A stretch of DNA of 64,000 nt from Veillonellaceae bacterium (GTDB taxonomy: Bacteria > Bacillota_C > Negativicutes > UBA1444). The position numbers and the translations under genes were made by a program. Within the stretch, counting starts at the first letter, position 1, and each line of letters starts with the position of its first letter. The stretch covers positions 54,745 to 118,744 of the forward strand of contig JAAZNU010000221.1 in NCBI GenBank assembly GCA_012798135.1. The letters run 5' to 3'. The notes below the pieces were generated by a model. It was not told the DNA's origin. It saw nothing but the letters and a program-made list of their open reading frames with translations, and did not search any database. Shown here piece by piece: positions 57,211-64,000 of the stretch.

Positions 57211-58209
57211 ATGAACGACATCCTCCAGGACGCGATCGACAAGATCGCGGCCGAGGCAGAGGCGAACGGGATCGAGCTCTCGTCCGAGGAGCTCGCCCAG
57301 GCGGCCTACGAGAAGCTCGCTCAGGAGTCCGAGGAGGGTGAGAGCGAGGAGCACGAGGCCGCCGAGAGCGAGGAGAAGGAGGAGGGCGAGCAGGAAGAGG
57401 GCGAAGAGGAGGCTGAGAAGAAGGCCTTCCTCGAGGCCGCCGTCGAGAAGGCGGCCGAGCTCCTCCCCGAGGACGCGGATCCCGAGGACATCGCCAAGGC
57501 CGCGTACGACATCCTCGAGAACTTCGAGGAGAAGACGGCGGCACCGAAGCTGAAGAAGAAGGTGCCGGGCGCCCTCAGCCAGCTGGGGCGGTACGTGAAG
57601 CGACACCCGGTCCGGGCGGCCGGCTACGGCGCCCTGATCGGCGGAGCCGGGATGGGCGGGGCCTACCTGGCCAAGCGCCTGCTCGAGAAGGAGAAGAAGG
57701 GCTCGGCCGTCAGCCTGCTCGAGAAGATCGGGCAGACGCGGGGCGACGCCGAGGAGACCGCCTCGGCGATCGACGAGAAGCAGCGGAAGCGCGGCCTCCG
57801 GACCCTTCGGCACGCCGGGATCGGGGCGGCCGGAGGGGCCGCGTTGGGCGCCGGTCTCGGGGCGGCGTTCCGGCGACGTATGGCCAGGCGGCTGGGCGTA
57901 AGCCCGAGGGCCGCGGTCGAAATGGCGGCCCTGGCGGGCGGCCAGCTCGGCCTGCTGGGCGGCGCCTTGCACGGGGGGCTGAGCAAGATGCCCAAGGAAG
58001 GCTCGTTCGAGACTGCCGTGGTCAAGCGGGCCCGCATGAAGCTGGCGATGGCCGGCTTCGACCCCGACACCGGGAAACCGATGTCGAAGGTGGCCATGGC
58101 CCGGACGCCGGAGGAAGCCGTGGAGGCCGGCGCCCTGGAACTCCTGGAGAGCAAGGGCTGGCCGGTCTCCTGGGATCCCAACTACCTCGCTCGCGGCGTG
58201 AAGGGGTGA
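57211..58209 (+). CDS. Acidic scaffold-like protein related to its upstream neighbour
   Basis: The 332-aa product starts with a helical and very acidic segment (EEGESEEHEAAESEEKEEGE) containing EKLAQES. A third copy of the basic/Gly-rich module follows (ALSQLGRYVKRHPVRAAGYG, then GAGMGGAYLAKRLLEKEKK), plus a second Gly/Ala-rich hydrophobic part and a final ordered segment. Acidic N-termini of this kind are typical of scaffold regions. Function is inferred from composition and position. Confidence 0.62.
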   Translation: MNDILQDAIDKIAAEAEANGIELSSEELAQAAYEKLAQESEEGESEEHEAAESEEKEEGEQEEGEEEAEKKAFLEAAVEKAAELLPEDADPEDIAKAAYDILENFEEKTAAPKLKKKVPGALSQLGRYVKRHPVRAAGYGALIGGAGMGGAYLAKRLLEKEKKGSAVSLLEKIGQTRGDAEETASAIDEKQRKRGLRTLRHAGIGAAGGAALGAGLGAAFRRRMARRLGVSPRAAVEMAALAGGQLGLLGGALHGGLSKMPKEGSFETAVVKRARMKLAMAGFDPDTGKPMSKVAMARTPEEAVEAGALELLESKGWPVSWDPNYLARGVKG

Positions 58210-58213
58210 TGCC

Positions 58214-59176
58214 ATGAACAACAACACGCTGCTTCGGGCCTTGGTTGAGGACGCGTTCGATGACAGCCCGGCGACGGAGAGCCCGGCGACGGAGAAGGTT
58301 GCGGCGGCGCAGCCGGTCCCGGCGGGACAGGTCAAGATCGCCACCGGCCTGACCTCCACGCCGTTCCTCTCCAAGCTGGCGAACGCCCTCGACTTCGTGG
58401 CCGACGGCCTCGGGAAGGAAGGTCAGGACTGGTCCTTCGCCGGCTATGGCGGTGGACTCCTGGCCGAGCCGTTCATGACCGAGACCGAGAACCTGGACGG
58501 GGACTACCCGGATCGCCAGGCTTCCGGTGTCTTCTCCGGCAGCCCGCCCGAGACGGTGGCCACGTCCGGCACCGTCCCGATCGGGTACGCGGCGCAGGGC
58601 TGGACCGGTTCGACCAGCCAGCCCCTGCCCGACAACGACCAGGTCACCGACGAGTTCCAGCCCGGCGGGTTCAACACGGCGCAGGGCATCGACTACGATG
58701 CCATGACCGGCCTGGCCGGCCTGGGCCAGAAGAAGGCCTCGGTCGCCCGCATGCGTGCCAAGCAGGCGCAGATGCGGGTCCTGAACAAGCTGAAGGCGGC
58801 GACGCTCAGGAAGCGAGCCCAGGTGGCGGATGCATCGGTGCCTCCGCCGGGAACCGCGGGCGAGCCCCTGGCGGTGTCGAGTGGGACGGAGGAGACGGGA
58901 GCCTTCGCGCAGAACCTCAACGACCCGATGGCTTCGGTGCCGCAGAGCACGGAAGAGGTCATCGCCCTGACGAACCAGGACGCCGACGCGGCCAACCGGC
59001 CGGATCTGGCGGCCGCCCTGGGGAGCCAGGCCGTGGCCTCGGCCGATGCGGACACCGTTCGGGAAGAGGTTCTCGAGGGGGCGTCCGGAGAAGGTGACTC
59101 CGGCCCCAAGCAGGCGGCGCTGGCGAACATCCTGAACACCAGCCTGCTGACCCGCATCTCGCGGAGCGGAGGGTGA
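58214..59176 (+). CDS. Virion-like protein, head assembly region
   Basis: The 320-aa product has a short repeat (SPATESPATEK), KVAAAQPVPAG, a compact middle, RAKQAQMRVL and LRKRAQVAD peptides, and a Ser/Asp/Ala-rich tail. It contains two KxAQ peptides, like other presumed particle proteins. No family was recognised. Confidence 0.6.
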   Translation: MNNNTLLRALVEDAFDDSPATESPATEKVAAAQPVPAGQVKIATGLTSTPFLSKLANALDFVADGLGKEGQDWSFAGYGGGLLAEPFMTETENLDGDYPDRQASGVFSGSPPETVATSGTVPIGYAAQGWTGSTSQPLPDNDQVTDEFQPGGFNTAQGIDYDAMTGLAGLGQKKASVARMRAKQAQMRVLNKLKAATLRKRAQVADASVPPPGTAGEPLAVSSGTEETGAFAQNLNDPMASVPQSTEEVIALTNQDADAANRPDLAAALGSQAVASADADTVREEVLEGASGEGDSGPKQAALANILNTSLLTRISRSGG

Positions 59177-59180
59177 TGCC

Positions 59181-59582
59181 ATGAACCAGATGATCAAGCT
59201 GTCCGCCCAGGATGCGAAGAAGATCCGTGGCACGCTCAAGACGGCTTCCGCCGCCATCCGGAAGCTGGCCGCGGAGCGGGACGCCCTGATGGAGGTCGTC
59301 TCTCGTCTGACCACCGACCAGGAGCTGGCCGAGGTCAAGACGGCGATGGCCCGGAAGGGCATCAACCCTTGGGGCACCGAGGAGGCGAAGGAGGCGGAGC
59401 TCCGCAAGATCGCCTCGGCCGGCAAGCTCGACCTGTTCAAGCAGGCCGTCGACCTGTCGGCGAACCTCTCGGTGGCCAAGATCGGCGAGGTCCTCGATGA
59501 CGGGGTCCAGCCGGGTGGCGGCGCCAAGCGGAGCGAGATCTCCCGGCAGGCGCTCGATGAGTTCGTGATGAACGGCGGCTAG
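59181..59582 (+). CDS. Helical head-region protein
   Basis: The 133-aa product is mostly helical (LSAQDAKKIRGTLKTASAAI, QELAEVKTAMARKGINPWG). It carries a KTAS peptide near the start. It lies between the scaffold-like genes and the capsid genes. The family is unknown. Confidence 0.6.
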   Translation: MNQMIKLSAQDAKKIRGTLKTASAAIRKLAAERDALMEVVSRLTTDQELAEVKTAMARKGINPWGTEEAKEAELRKIASAGKLDLFKQAVDLSANLSVAKIGEVLDDGVQPGGGAKRSEISRQALDEFVMNGG

Positions 59583-59612
59583 GGCCGCCCTGAAGGAAGA
59601 AGGAGGAGTCCG

Positions 59613-60092
59613 ATGACCATTCCGTCCGAGTCCTTCCGCCTGGTGAACCCGAGCCTGGCGGTCAACATGTACGTCACCGACTGGCCGGTCGATGACGACT
59701 CGATCCTGGTGCCGACGGCCGCGAACGCCCTGCTCTTGGGCGAGTGGCTGACGATCACCCGGACCTCCGGCCAGGCGCGGCGTGAGGATGCCCACCCCGG
59801 CGGTGGGCACCTCTCGCATCCGTTCTTCTCCCCGCGGGGTGCGTACGACGTCCAGACCCGCAAGATCGTGCCGCTGATCCAGCACGGCACGTTCGTGGCG
59901 GACACCTGGGTGTTCGACCGCACCAACGTGACCACGCTGGGGCAGGAGCTGACGGCGAAGCTGGTGGCCTTCGAGGGTGCGAACCGCTCGATCCTCACCA
60001 GCATGACGGCGGGCACGCACCTGCGCCGGGCGATCGTCCTCCGTCTCCCGGGATCGGCGACCGAGCCGCTCCGCATCTTCGGGAACTACTGA
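59613..60092 (+). CDS. Capsid decoration-like protein
   Basis: The 159-aa product is beta-rich (VNMYVTDWPVDDDSILVPTA, TEPLRIFGNY), with GGGHLSHPFFSPRG in the middle. It sits directly before the major capsid gene with a GAAGGAGG ribosome site. A decoration or head-stabilising protein is likely from size and place. Confidence 0.6.
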   Translation: MTIPSESFRLVNPSLAVNMYVTDWPVDDDSILVPTAANALLLGEWLTITRTSGQARREDAHPGGGHLSHPFFSPRGAYDVQTRKIVPLIQHGTFVADTWVFDRTNVTTLGQELTAKLVAFEGANRSILTSMTAGTHLRRAIVLRLPGSATEPLRIFGNY

Positions 60093-60111
60093 GGAAGGAA
60101 AGGAGGACACC

Positions 60112-61230
60112 ATGCAGAACTACGCGATCTACAACGAGTCCTTCCTCTCCAAGCTCGGCTCCGCCGAGCACAAGACGAAGACCGCCGAGCTCCTGGGCGG
60201 GTACCTGCGGGACAGGATCCGTGAGGCGTCCTGGACCGACAAGATCATCCCGCCGACGCCGGTGACCCGTGCGGACTGCCAGATCTCCACCGAGCACGAC
60301 ACGCTGGTGAAGATCGTCCACATGGAGCCGGGATCCCGGGCGATGAGCATCACCATGCGTGGTCAGCCCGACATGCAGCTGATCTCCGGGAAGAGGTTCG
60401 GCGTCGCCTTCTCGCTCATCTCGACCCTCCGGTACGAGAAGACCGAGGAAGAGCTCCTGGTGTACGACTACCCGATCACGAAGGTGATCGAGGACAACAG
60501 CGTGAAGGACATGGACGCGGTCAAGGACCGCATGTTCCTCCTCCACGTCGAGTCGGCCATCCAGGCGCTGCAGGTCGAGGCCAACGGCGGTGTGGCGACC
60601 GAGCTGTCGTCCGACACCGTCCAGGCCGGCACGGTCGTCCAGTACTCGGCCCGCAAGGGCGAGCTGGCGGCCCTGGCGCCGGACCCGAACAGCTCGGTGG
60701 CCCTGCCCCTGCAGAAGATGGACATCGTGTCCCTCTTCCAGGGCTTCCCGGAGAAGGCCCTCTCCGGGCAGCGGTTGCTGATCCACGACTCCGACTTCCT
60801 CGGGGTCTTCTCCTGGCCGTACAACGACATCGGTCCGGTCGCGACCGAGACGACGGTCGAGGGCTACAAGCACTCGACCCTGTGCGGCTACGAGGTCGTC
60901 CGCTCCCTGAAGCCGCGCGTGCTCCGTCGGGGCAACGTCTACGGCTTCGTGGCCCCCGACTTCCTCGGCGTGAACTACACGCTCGGGACGACCAAGTTCT
61001 ACATCGACAAGGTGTTCAACCGGGTCATCTGGCAGGCGTGGGCGATGCTCGGCATGGGCATCGGCATGGTCGAGGGCATGCGGAAGGTCGAGCTGTACCC
61101 CTGCGACGCCTCGGCGGTCAACGCCCAGGGCCTCATCGGCGACGTGACGGCCCAGACCGAGGAGCAGCTCGGCGCGATCAACAACCGCATCGACGACGGC
61201 ATGGTCTACCCGCACGTCACCCAGTACTAG
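60112..61230 (+). CDS. Major capsid protein (HK97-type, probable)
   Basis: The 372-aa product has an N-terminal arm (MQNYAIYNESFLSKLGSAEH, KTKTAELLGG), a P-domain-like middle (DMDAVKDRMFLLHVESAIQA) and a C-terminal part with FVAPDFLGVNYTLG. It is the last gene before a strong terminator, preceded by a GGAAAGGAGG ribosome site, and shows strong C/G codon bias. The size and position fit a capsid protein. The fold assignment is inferred. Confidence 0.7.
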   Translation: MQNYAIYNESFLSKLGSAEHKTKTAELLGGYLRDRIREASWTDKIIPPTPVTRADCQISTEHDTLVKIVHMEPGSRAMSITMRGQPDMQLISGKRFGVAFSLISTLRYEKTEEELLVYDYPITKVIEDNSVKDMDAVKDRMFLLHVESAIQALQVEANGGVATELSSDTVQAGTVVQYSARKGELAALAPDPNSSVALPLQKMDIVSLFQGFPEKALSGQRLLIHDSDFLGVFSWPYNDIGPVATETTVEGYKHSTLCGYEVVRSLKPRVLRRGNVYGFVAPDFLGVNYTLGTTKFYIDKVFNRVIWQAWAMLGMGIGMVEGMRKVELYPCDASAVNAQGLIGDVTAQTEEQLGAINNRIDDGMVYPHVTQY

Positions 61231-61273
61231 GCCATCCTGGCCTAGCGTCGATCCCTCCCAGTCTTCCCACCTC

Positions 61274-61296
61274 ACCCCGCCCCTTGTGGGCGGGGT
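61274..61296 (+). terminator. Terminator after the capsid gene
   Basis: ACCCCGCCC (61274-61282) pairs perfectly with GGGCGGGGT (61288-61296). A short pyrimidine-rich tail (CCGTCTTC) follows. It lies in the 122-bp gap after the capsid gene. Confidence 0.75.
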
Positions 61297-61301
61297 CCGT
61301 C

Positions 61302-61330
61302 TTCACCTCCGTCTACGGCTCTGGTATCCT
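61302..61330 (+). promoter_or_regulatory. Candidate promoter after the capsid terminator
   Basis: TTCACC (61302-61307), a 17-bp spacer and TATCCT (61325-61330) precede an AGAGGAG ribosome site and ATG 61353. Confidence 0.45.
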
Positions 61331-61352
61331 CAACCCTAAGAGGAGTAACCGC

Positions 61353-61829
61353 ATGCGATACTACCTGTTGAATGTGGCTCGGAGGCTTCGTGATCGCCGC
61401 CTGTACCAGGACCTGTCGGCCGTCGGGCATCGCCTGATCCCGGGCCAGAGGGTCTACGTCGAGGAATCCGAGATCGTCGCCAACCGGGATACGCTCTACC
61501 AGTTGCAGAGCGCCGGGGCGATCGAGATCCGGCGGGCCTCCGACGGCGTGCCCGTCAGCGCCATGGCGTTCGGACCCCAGGCTCCGGATGCTCCGGTGGA
61601 GGCGCCTGTGGCGCCGGAGCCGCCGGCCCCTTCGCCTCCTCCGCCCCCACCCGTGGCGGCCTCTCTCGACGAGATCTTCGCCGCCGATGTGGAGATGAAG
61701 GAGGAAGTGCTCCCGAAGCCGGCTCCGGAGCTGGCTGTCCTCCCGACGCCGGAGACGACGGCGTCGGAGACGACGGCGTCGGAGACGACGAAGCCCAAGA
61801 AGAACAAGAAGTACCGTGACCACGGATGA
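61353..61829 (+). CDS. Hypothetical head-tail region protein with Pro-rich linker
   Basis: The 158-aa product has a compact N-terminal domain (RYYLLNVARRLRDRRLYQDL, GQRVYVEESEIVANRD), a Pro-rich linker, an acidic part and a repeated ETTAS before a Lys-rich tail. No family was recognised. It overlaps the next gene by four bases. Confidence 0.6.
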   Translation: MRYYLLNVARRLRDRRLYQDLSAVGHRLIPGQRVYVEESEIVANRDTLYQLQSAGAIEIRRASDGVPVSAMAFGPQAPDAPVEAPVAPEPPAPSPPPPPPVAASLDEIFAADVEMKEEVLPKPAPELAVLPTPETTASETTASETTKPKKNKKYRDHG

Positions 61830-62350
61830 CGACGCCCTCGCCGCCTGACCCTATCCTGGATCTCCTGCAGCAGCCGGAGTACCAGGGCATCTGCCTGCGC
61901 ATCCGGCAGTTCATGCGGGACTACGCAGAGTTGAACCGGTTGTGCGACGGCTACGAGTCGTCGGACCGGGACATCCTGCTGGCCGTTGTCCTCACCATCG
62001 ACGACATCAACATGACGCCGCCGATGATCACCCGGACGATCAAGCAGATGCTCGACGGCGGCTGGGCGCCTCTGATCGTCGTCGGGGCTGTGCTCTGGCT
62101 GCTTCGCTCGCTCTACCTGCACTACACCAGGAACGACATCCCGTTCAACGACGGCGGGCTCATGACGAATGGGCTGTCGGCGAAGGCACCGGCGATCCAG
62201 GCCTGGATCGACCGAGTCGCCCCTCTGTACGAGAATCAGAAGAAGAACGCCAAGATTGCGGCGAACCTGGCGGGCATGATGGCCATCACGCCGTCGGGCG
62301 TTCCGTCCGAGTTCTCGCTGGTCCACGGCCTCGGCCGGACCTGGCAGTAG
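61826..62350 (+). CDS. Neck/connector-like protein
   Basis: The 174-aa product is helical, with one hydrophobic segment (APLIVVGAVLWLLRSLYL) and a C-terminal basic-hydrophobic part. Its position after the capsid gene suggests a head-completion or neck role. The start overlaps the previous stop (ATGA). Confidence 0.55.
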   Translation: MTTPSPPDPILDLLQQPEYQGICLRIRQFMRDYAELNRLCDGYESSDRDILLAVVLTIDDINMTPPMITRTIKQMLDGGWAPLIVVGAVLWLLRSLYLHYTRNDIPFNDGGLMTNGLSAKAPAIQAWIDRVAPLYENQKKNAKIAANLAGMMAITPSGVPSEFSLVHGLGRTWQ

Positions 62351-62359
62351 GAGAGGGAC

Positions 62360-63211
62360 ATGGAAGTCATCCACCCCAGGCTCAACAAACCCGTTCCCGT
62401 CGTCGGCGTCCTGGCCCGCGAGCTCCTGCCGAAGAGCTTCGACTTCGACGTGACGGCAGCCCGGAAGCTCTGCACGTTCACGCCGAAGGGCAATGATGCC
62501 ATCGTCAACCTTACTCCCGGTGCCGCCGAGGCGATCGGTGTGGTGGGGGCGACGGTCAACATCACCTACGTGACTGGTGCGAGCACGGTGGCGTCCATCG
62601 CCGCCCTCGTGGCCGGCTCCCCAGCCGCGGATGCCCTCGTCTCCGTGTCGGGCGATGCCGGGACGTTCACGACTGCTGCGAGCGTGACCCTGGATCTCTG
62701 GGAAGATCGGCCCATTCCGCCGGTCCTGGCGTACGTCCTTGATGCTGATGGCAACGTCGTCCCGATGCCGGCCGACCCGCCGATCAACGGACCGTGCACG
62801 CTGTACTCGGCCACGGGGAACAACACGACCTTTTCGAACGGCAGGTCGCTCCTCGGCGGCGGGCCGATTCCGTGTGCCATGTATGGCCGCATCGGAATCC
62901 AGATCGCTTGGTCCACCGTCGCGGGTACCAGGACGTTCCAGTTCCGGTGTTACGGCAAGATCGACTCCGCGGCTTGGCCTGCGGCTGGCTCCATTCCGGC
63001 GGCCTACCAGATCGAGTCTGCTGCGGACTGGCACTACACGACCTCCTCGACGACCTTCGGTGCCGCCGCGGCGGCGAACGGCACTCTCGTGGCTTGGTTC
63101 GACGACCCGCAGCCGTTCGACTCGATTGCCATCGAGATGATCGTGGCAGGAACGGACGCCAACAACAGCACGGTGACAGCGACCTACGTCCTGTACGGAG
63201 GGAAGAAGTAG
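62360..63211 (+). CDS. Virion surface protein with repeated beta-domain design
   Basis: The 283-aa product has GATVNITYVTGASTVASIAA followed by ALVSVSGDAGTF, the same design as segments of products at 26476 and 63222. A beta-rich C-terminal part follows (ARTFQF-like and VTATYVLYGGKK segments). A GGAGAGG ribosome site precedes the ATG. It is likely a fibre or decoration protein. Confidence 0.6.
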   Translation: MEVIHPRLNKPVPVVGVLARELLPKSFDFDVTAARKLCTFTPKGNDAIVNLTPGAAEAIGVVGATVNITYVTGASTVASIAALVAGSPAADALVSVSGDAGTFTTAASVTLDLWEDRPIPPVLAYVLDADGNVVPMPADPPINGPCTLYSATGNNTTFSNGRSLLGGGPIPCAMYGRIGIQIAWSTVAGTRTFQFRCYGKIDSAAWPAAGSIPAAYQIESAADWHYTTSSTTFGAAAAANGTLVAWFDDPQPFDSIAIEMIVAGTDANNSTVTATYVLYGGKK

Positions 63212-63221
63212 GAGGTAGACG

Positions 63222-63971
63222 ATGCCCACGAACGTAAGCCAGAATACATATCCGAGGGTGGCCTGTGACGCCACGCATGTGATCAACGGTTCCGGGGACG
63301 TCATGACCATGCACCCGCTGGTGAATGGTGTGAGTGTCACCTTGACTTACGGTGCAGGGGCATCGGTCACGTCGAGCGGCAAGGCAGTCACGATCACGGT
63401 CGTGGCATCGACGACCACCATCGCGGGTGTGCAGGCCCTCCTGGCTGCCTCGACAGCTGCCACTCTTCTTTCCATCAGCGGAACGGGTGCTGCGGTCTTC
63501 GCTTCGGGCTACGGCTTCACGTCTTACCCGCTCTGGACTTTGGCTGCCATGCCTGTCTGCTTGCCCGTGACGATGGGCAGCGACGGCTATTGGTGGGCGT
63601 CCGAGGCAGACGGCACCAGCGGCATGAAGGTTTCACAGTCCTCTCGTATTGCGGGAGAGGATCTGACAGCCGACAGGCTGATGACGTTGGTCAAGTGCAG
63701 CGTGGGCAGCGGCGGCATCCTGACCGCGTCCGGCACGCTCCACAGCGCTCCGTGCGTCGTGCGGCGGCTGGTCGTCCGCGAGACCGGCGGGTCGTCGGCC
63801 ATCACCGTCGTCCTGCGTGACGGCGGCTCGGGCGGGACCGTCAAGACGGTGACCTACGTCATCCCCGCCAGCGGTGGCATCAACGAGCAACTCGACCTGG
63901 CGTTCGGCACCGACGTCTACCTGTCGGTGACCGGCACCGGCACCCCGTCGGCCGTGGTCTACGTGGTGTAG
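63222..63971 (+). CDS. Virion surface protein with repeated beta-domain design
   Basis: The 249-aa product has VSVTLTYGAGASVTSSGKAV followed by IAGVQALLAAS and LLSISGTGAAVF, parallel to the upstream neighbour. The C-terminus is beta-rich (GTVKTVTYVIPASGG, DVYLSVTGTGTPSAVVYVV). It may have arisen from its neighbour by duplication. It is likely a particle surface protein. Confidence 0.6.
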   Translation: MPTNVSQNTYPRVACDATHVINGSGDVMTMHPLVNGVSVTLTYGAGASVTSSGKAVTITVVASTTTIAGVQALLAASTAATLLSISGTGAAVFASGYGFTSYPLWTLAAMPVCLPVTMGSDGYWWASEADGTSGMKVSQSSRIAGEDLTADRLMTLVKCSVGSGGILTASGTLHSAPCVVRRLVVRETGGSSAITVVLRDGGSGGTVKTVTYVIPASGGINEQLDLAFGTDVYLSVTGTGTPSAVVYVV

Positions 63972-63979
63972 GTGCGACC

Positions 63980-64000
63980 ATGCGGTCCCTCCGCGTGACG
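63980..64000 (+). CDS. Possible start of the next gene (3' partial)
   Basis: ATG 63980 opens a frame that reads MRSLRVT to the window edge, 8 nt after the previous stop. Too short to judge. Confidence 0.25.

Noticed and set aside
58266..58300. Short tandem repeat encoding SPATESPATE as a regulatory or CRISPR-like repeat
   Set aside because: Only two copies, in frame inside a gene; a local coding duplication.
55741..58374. An 877-codon minus-strand open frame opposite the protease end and scaffold-like genes
   Set aside because: Leu/Arg/Gly-rich shadow of the Glu/Ala/Lys-rich plus-strand genes. The plus frames have ribosome sites, repeats and motifs.
61750..61795. Tandem ACGACGGCGTCGGAG-type repeats as a DNA-level site
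   Set aside because: In-frame short repeats encoding ETTAS in a linker; explained by a low-complexity coding region.

Overview
This window is part of a large, GC-rich, tailed double-stranded DNA phage genome. It encodes a portal protein, large terminase, prohead protease, probable HK97-type major capsid protein, baseplate spike and lytic transglycosylase. It also carries a nearly complete replication and repair set and its own multisubunit-type RNA polymerase. No integrase, attachment site, tRNA, CRISPR array or insertion sequence was seen, so a lytic lifestyle is likely. At six or more genes a TANNNT -10 box lies only 6-7 nt before the start codon, which implies leaderless mRNAs. Together with the high GC content this suggests an actinobacterial (or Deinococcus-like) host. 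The host assignment is inference.

Layout. (1) 1-4165, plus strand: a virion-like protein, a ligase with an N-terminal LigD-type 3'-phosphoesterase domain, and a protein with an HELIE motif. The block ends at a convergent two-way terminator (4170-4227). (2) 4253-10079, minus strand: virion-like proteins plus a sigma-70 family factor. (3) 10178-25154, minus strand: lytic transglycosylase, RusA-like resolvase, Cas4/RecB-like nuclease, RecA, RNase H, family A DNA polymerase, a zinc-cluster protein, a phosphorothioation-associated methyltransferase, primase, family 4 uracil-DNA glycosylase and an SF2 helicase. Genes are tightly packed, many with ATGA overlaps. (4) 25155-25247: divergent promoters whose -35 boxes form an inverted repeat. 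(5) 25248-63971, plus strand: virion genes, portal, a 3200-aa fused beta-beta' RNA polymerase with three inteins, tail/baseplate genes, a large terminase with a fourth intein, prohead protease, scaffold-like proteins, capsid protein and connector-like genes. Two islands interrupt this strand: a tiny minus-strand unit at 32104-32318 and a lone minus-strand gene at 52048-52821.

How it fits together. The fused RNA polymerase and the phage sigma factor could form a phage holoenzyme that reads the recurrent GTAG(T/C)(A/C)T-like promoters. DNA polymerase, primase, helicase, RecA, RusA, RNase H, UDG and the Cas4-like nuclease serve replication and recombination. The ligase lies among virion-type genes and carries the same Lys-x-Ala-Gln peptide that recurs in about ten virion-type proteins, so it may travel in the particle. 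The most unusual elements are the intein-riddled single-chain RNA polymerase, a related intein lineage ending in Gly-Asn at three sites, two genes that seem to start at CTG inside CTGA overlaps (one with an alternative -1 slippery heptamer), the recurrent KxAQ and RGTSK peptides, and the leaderless promoter set.
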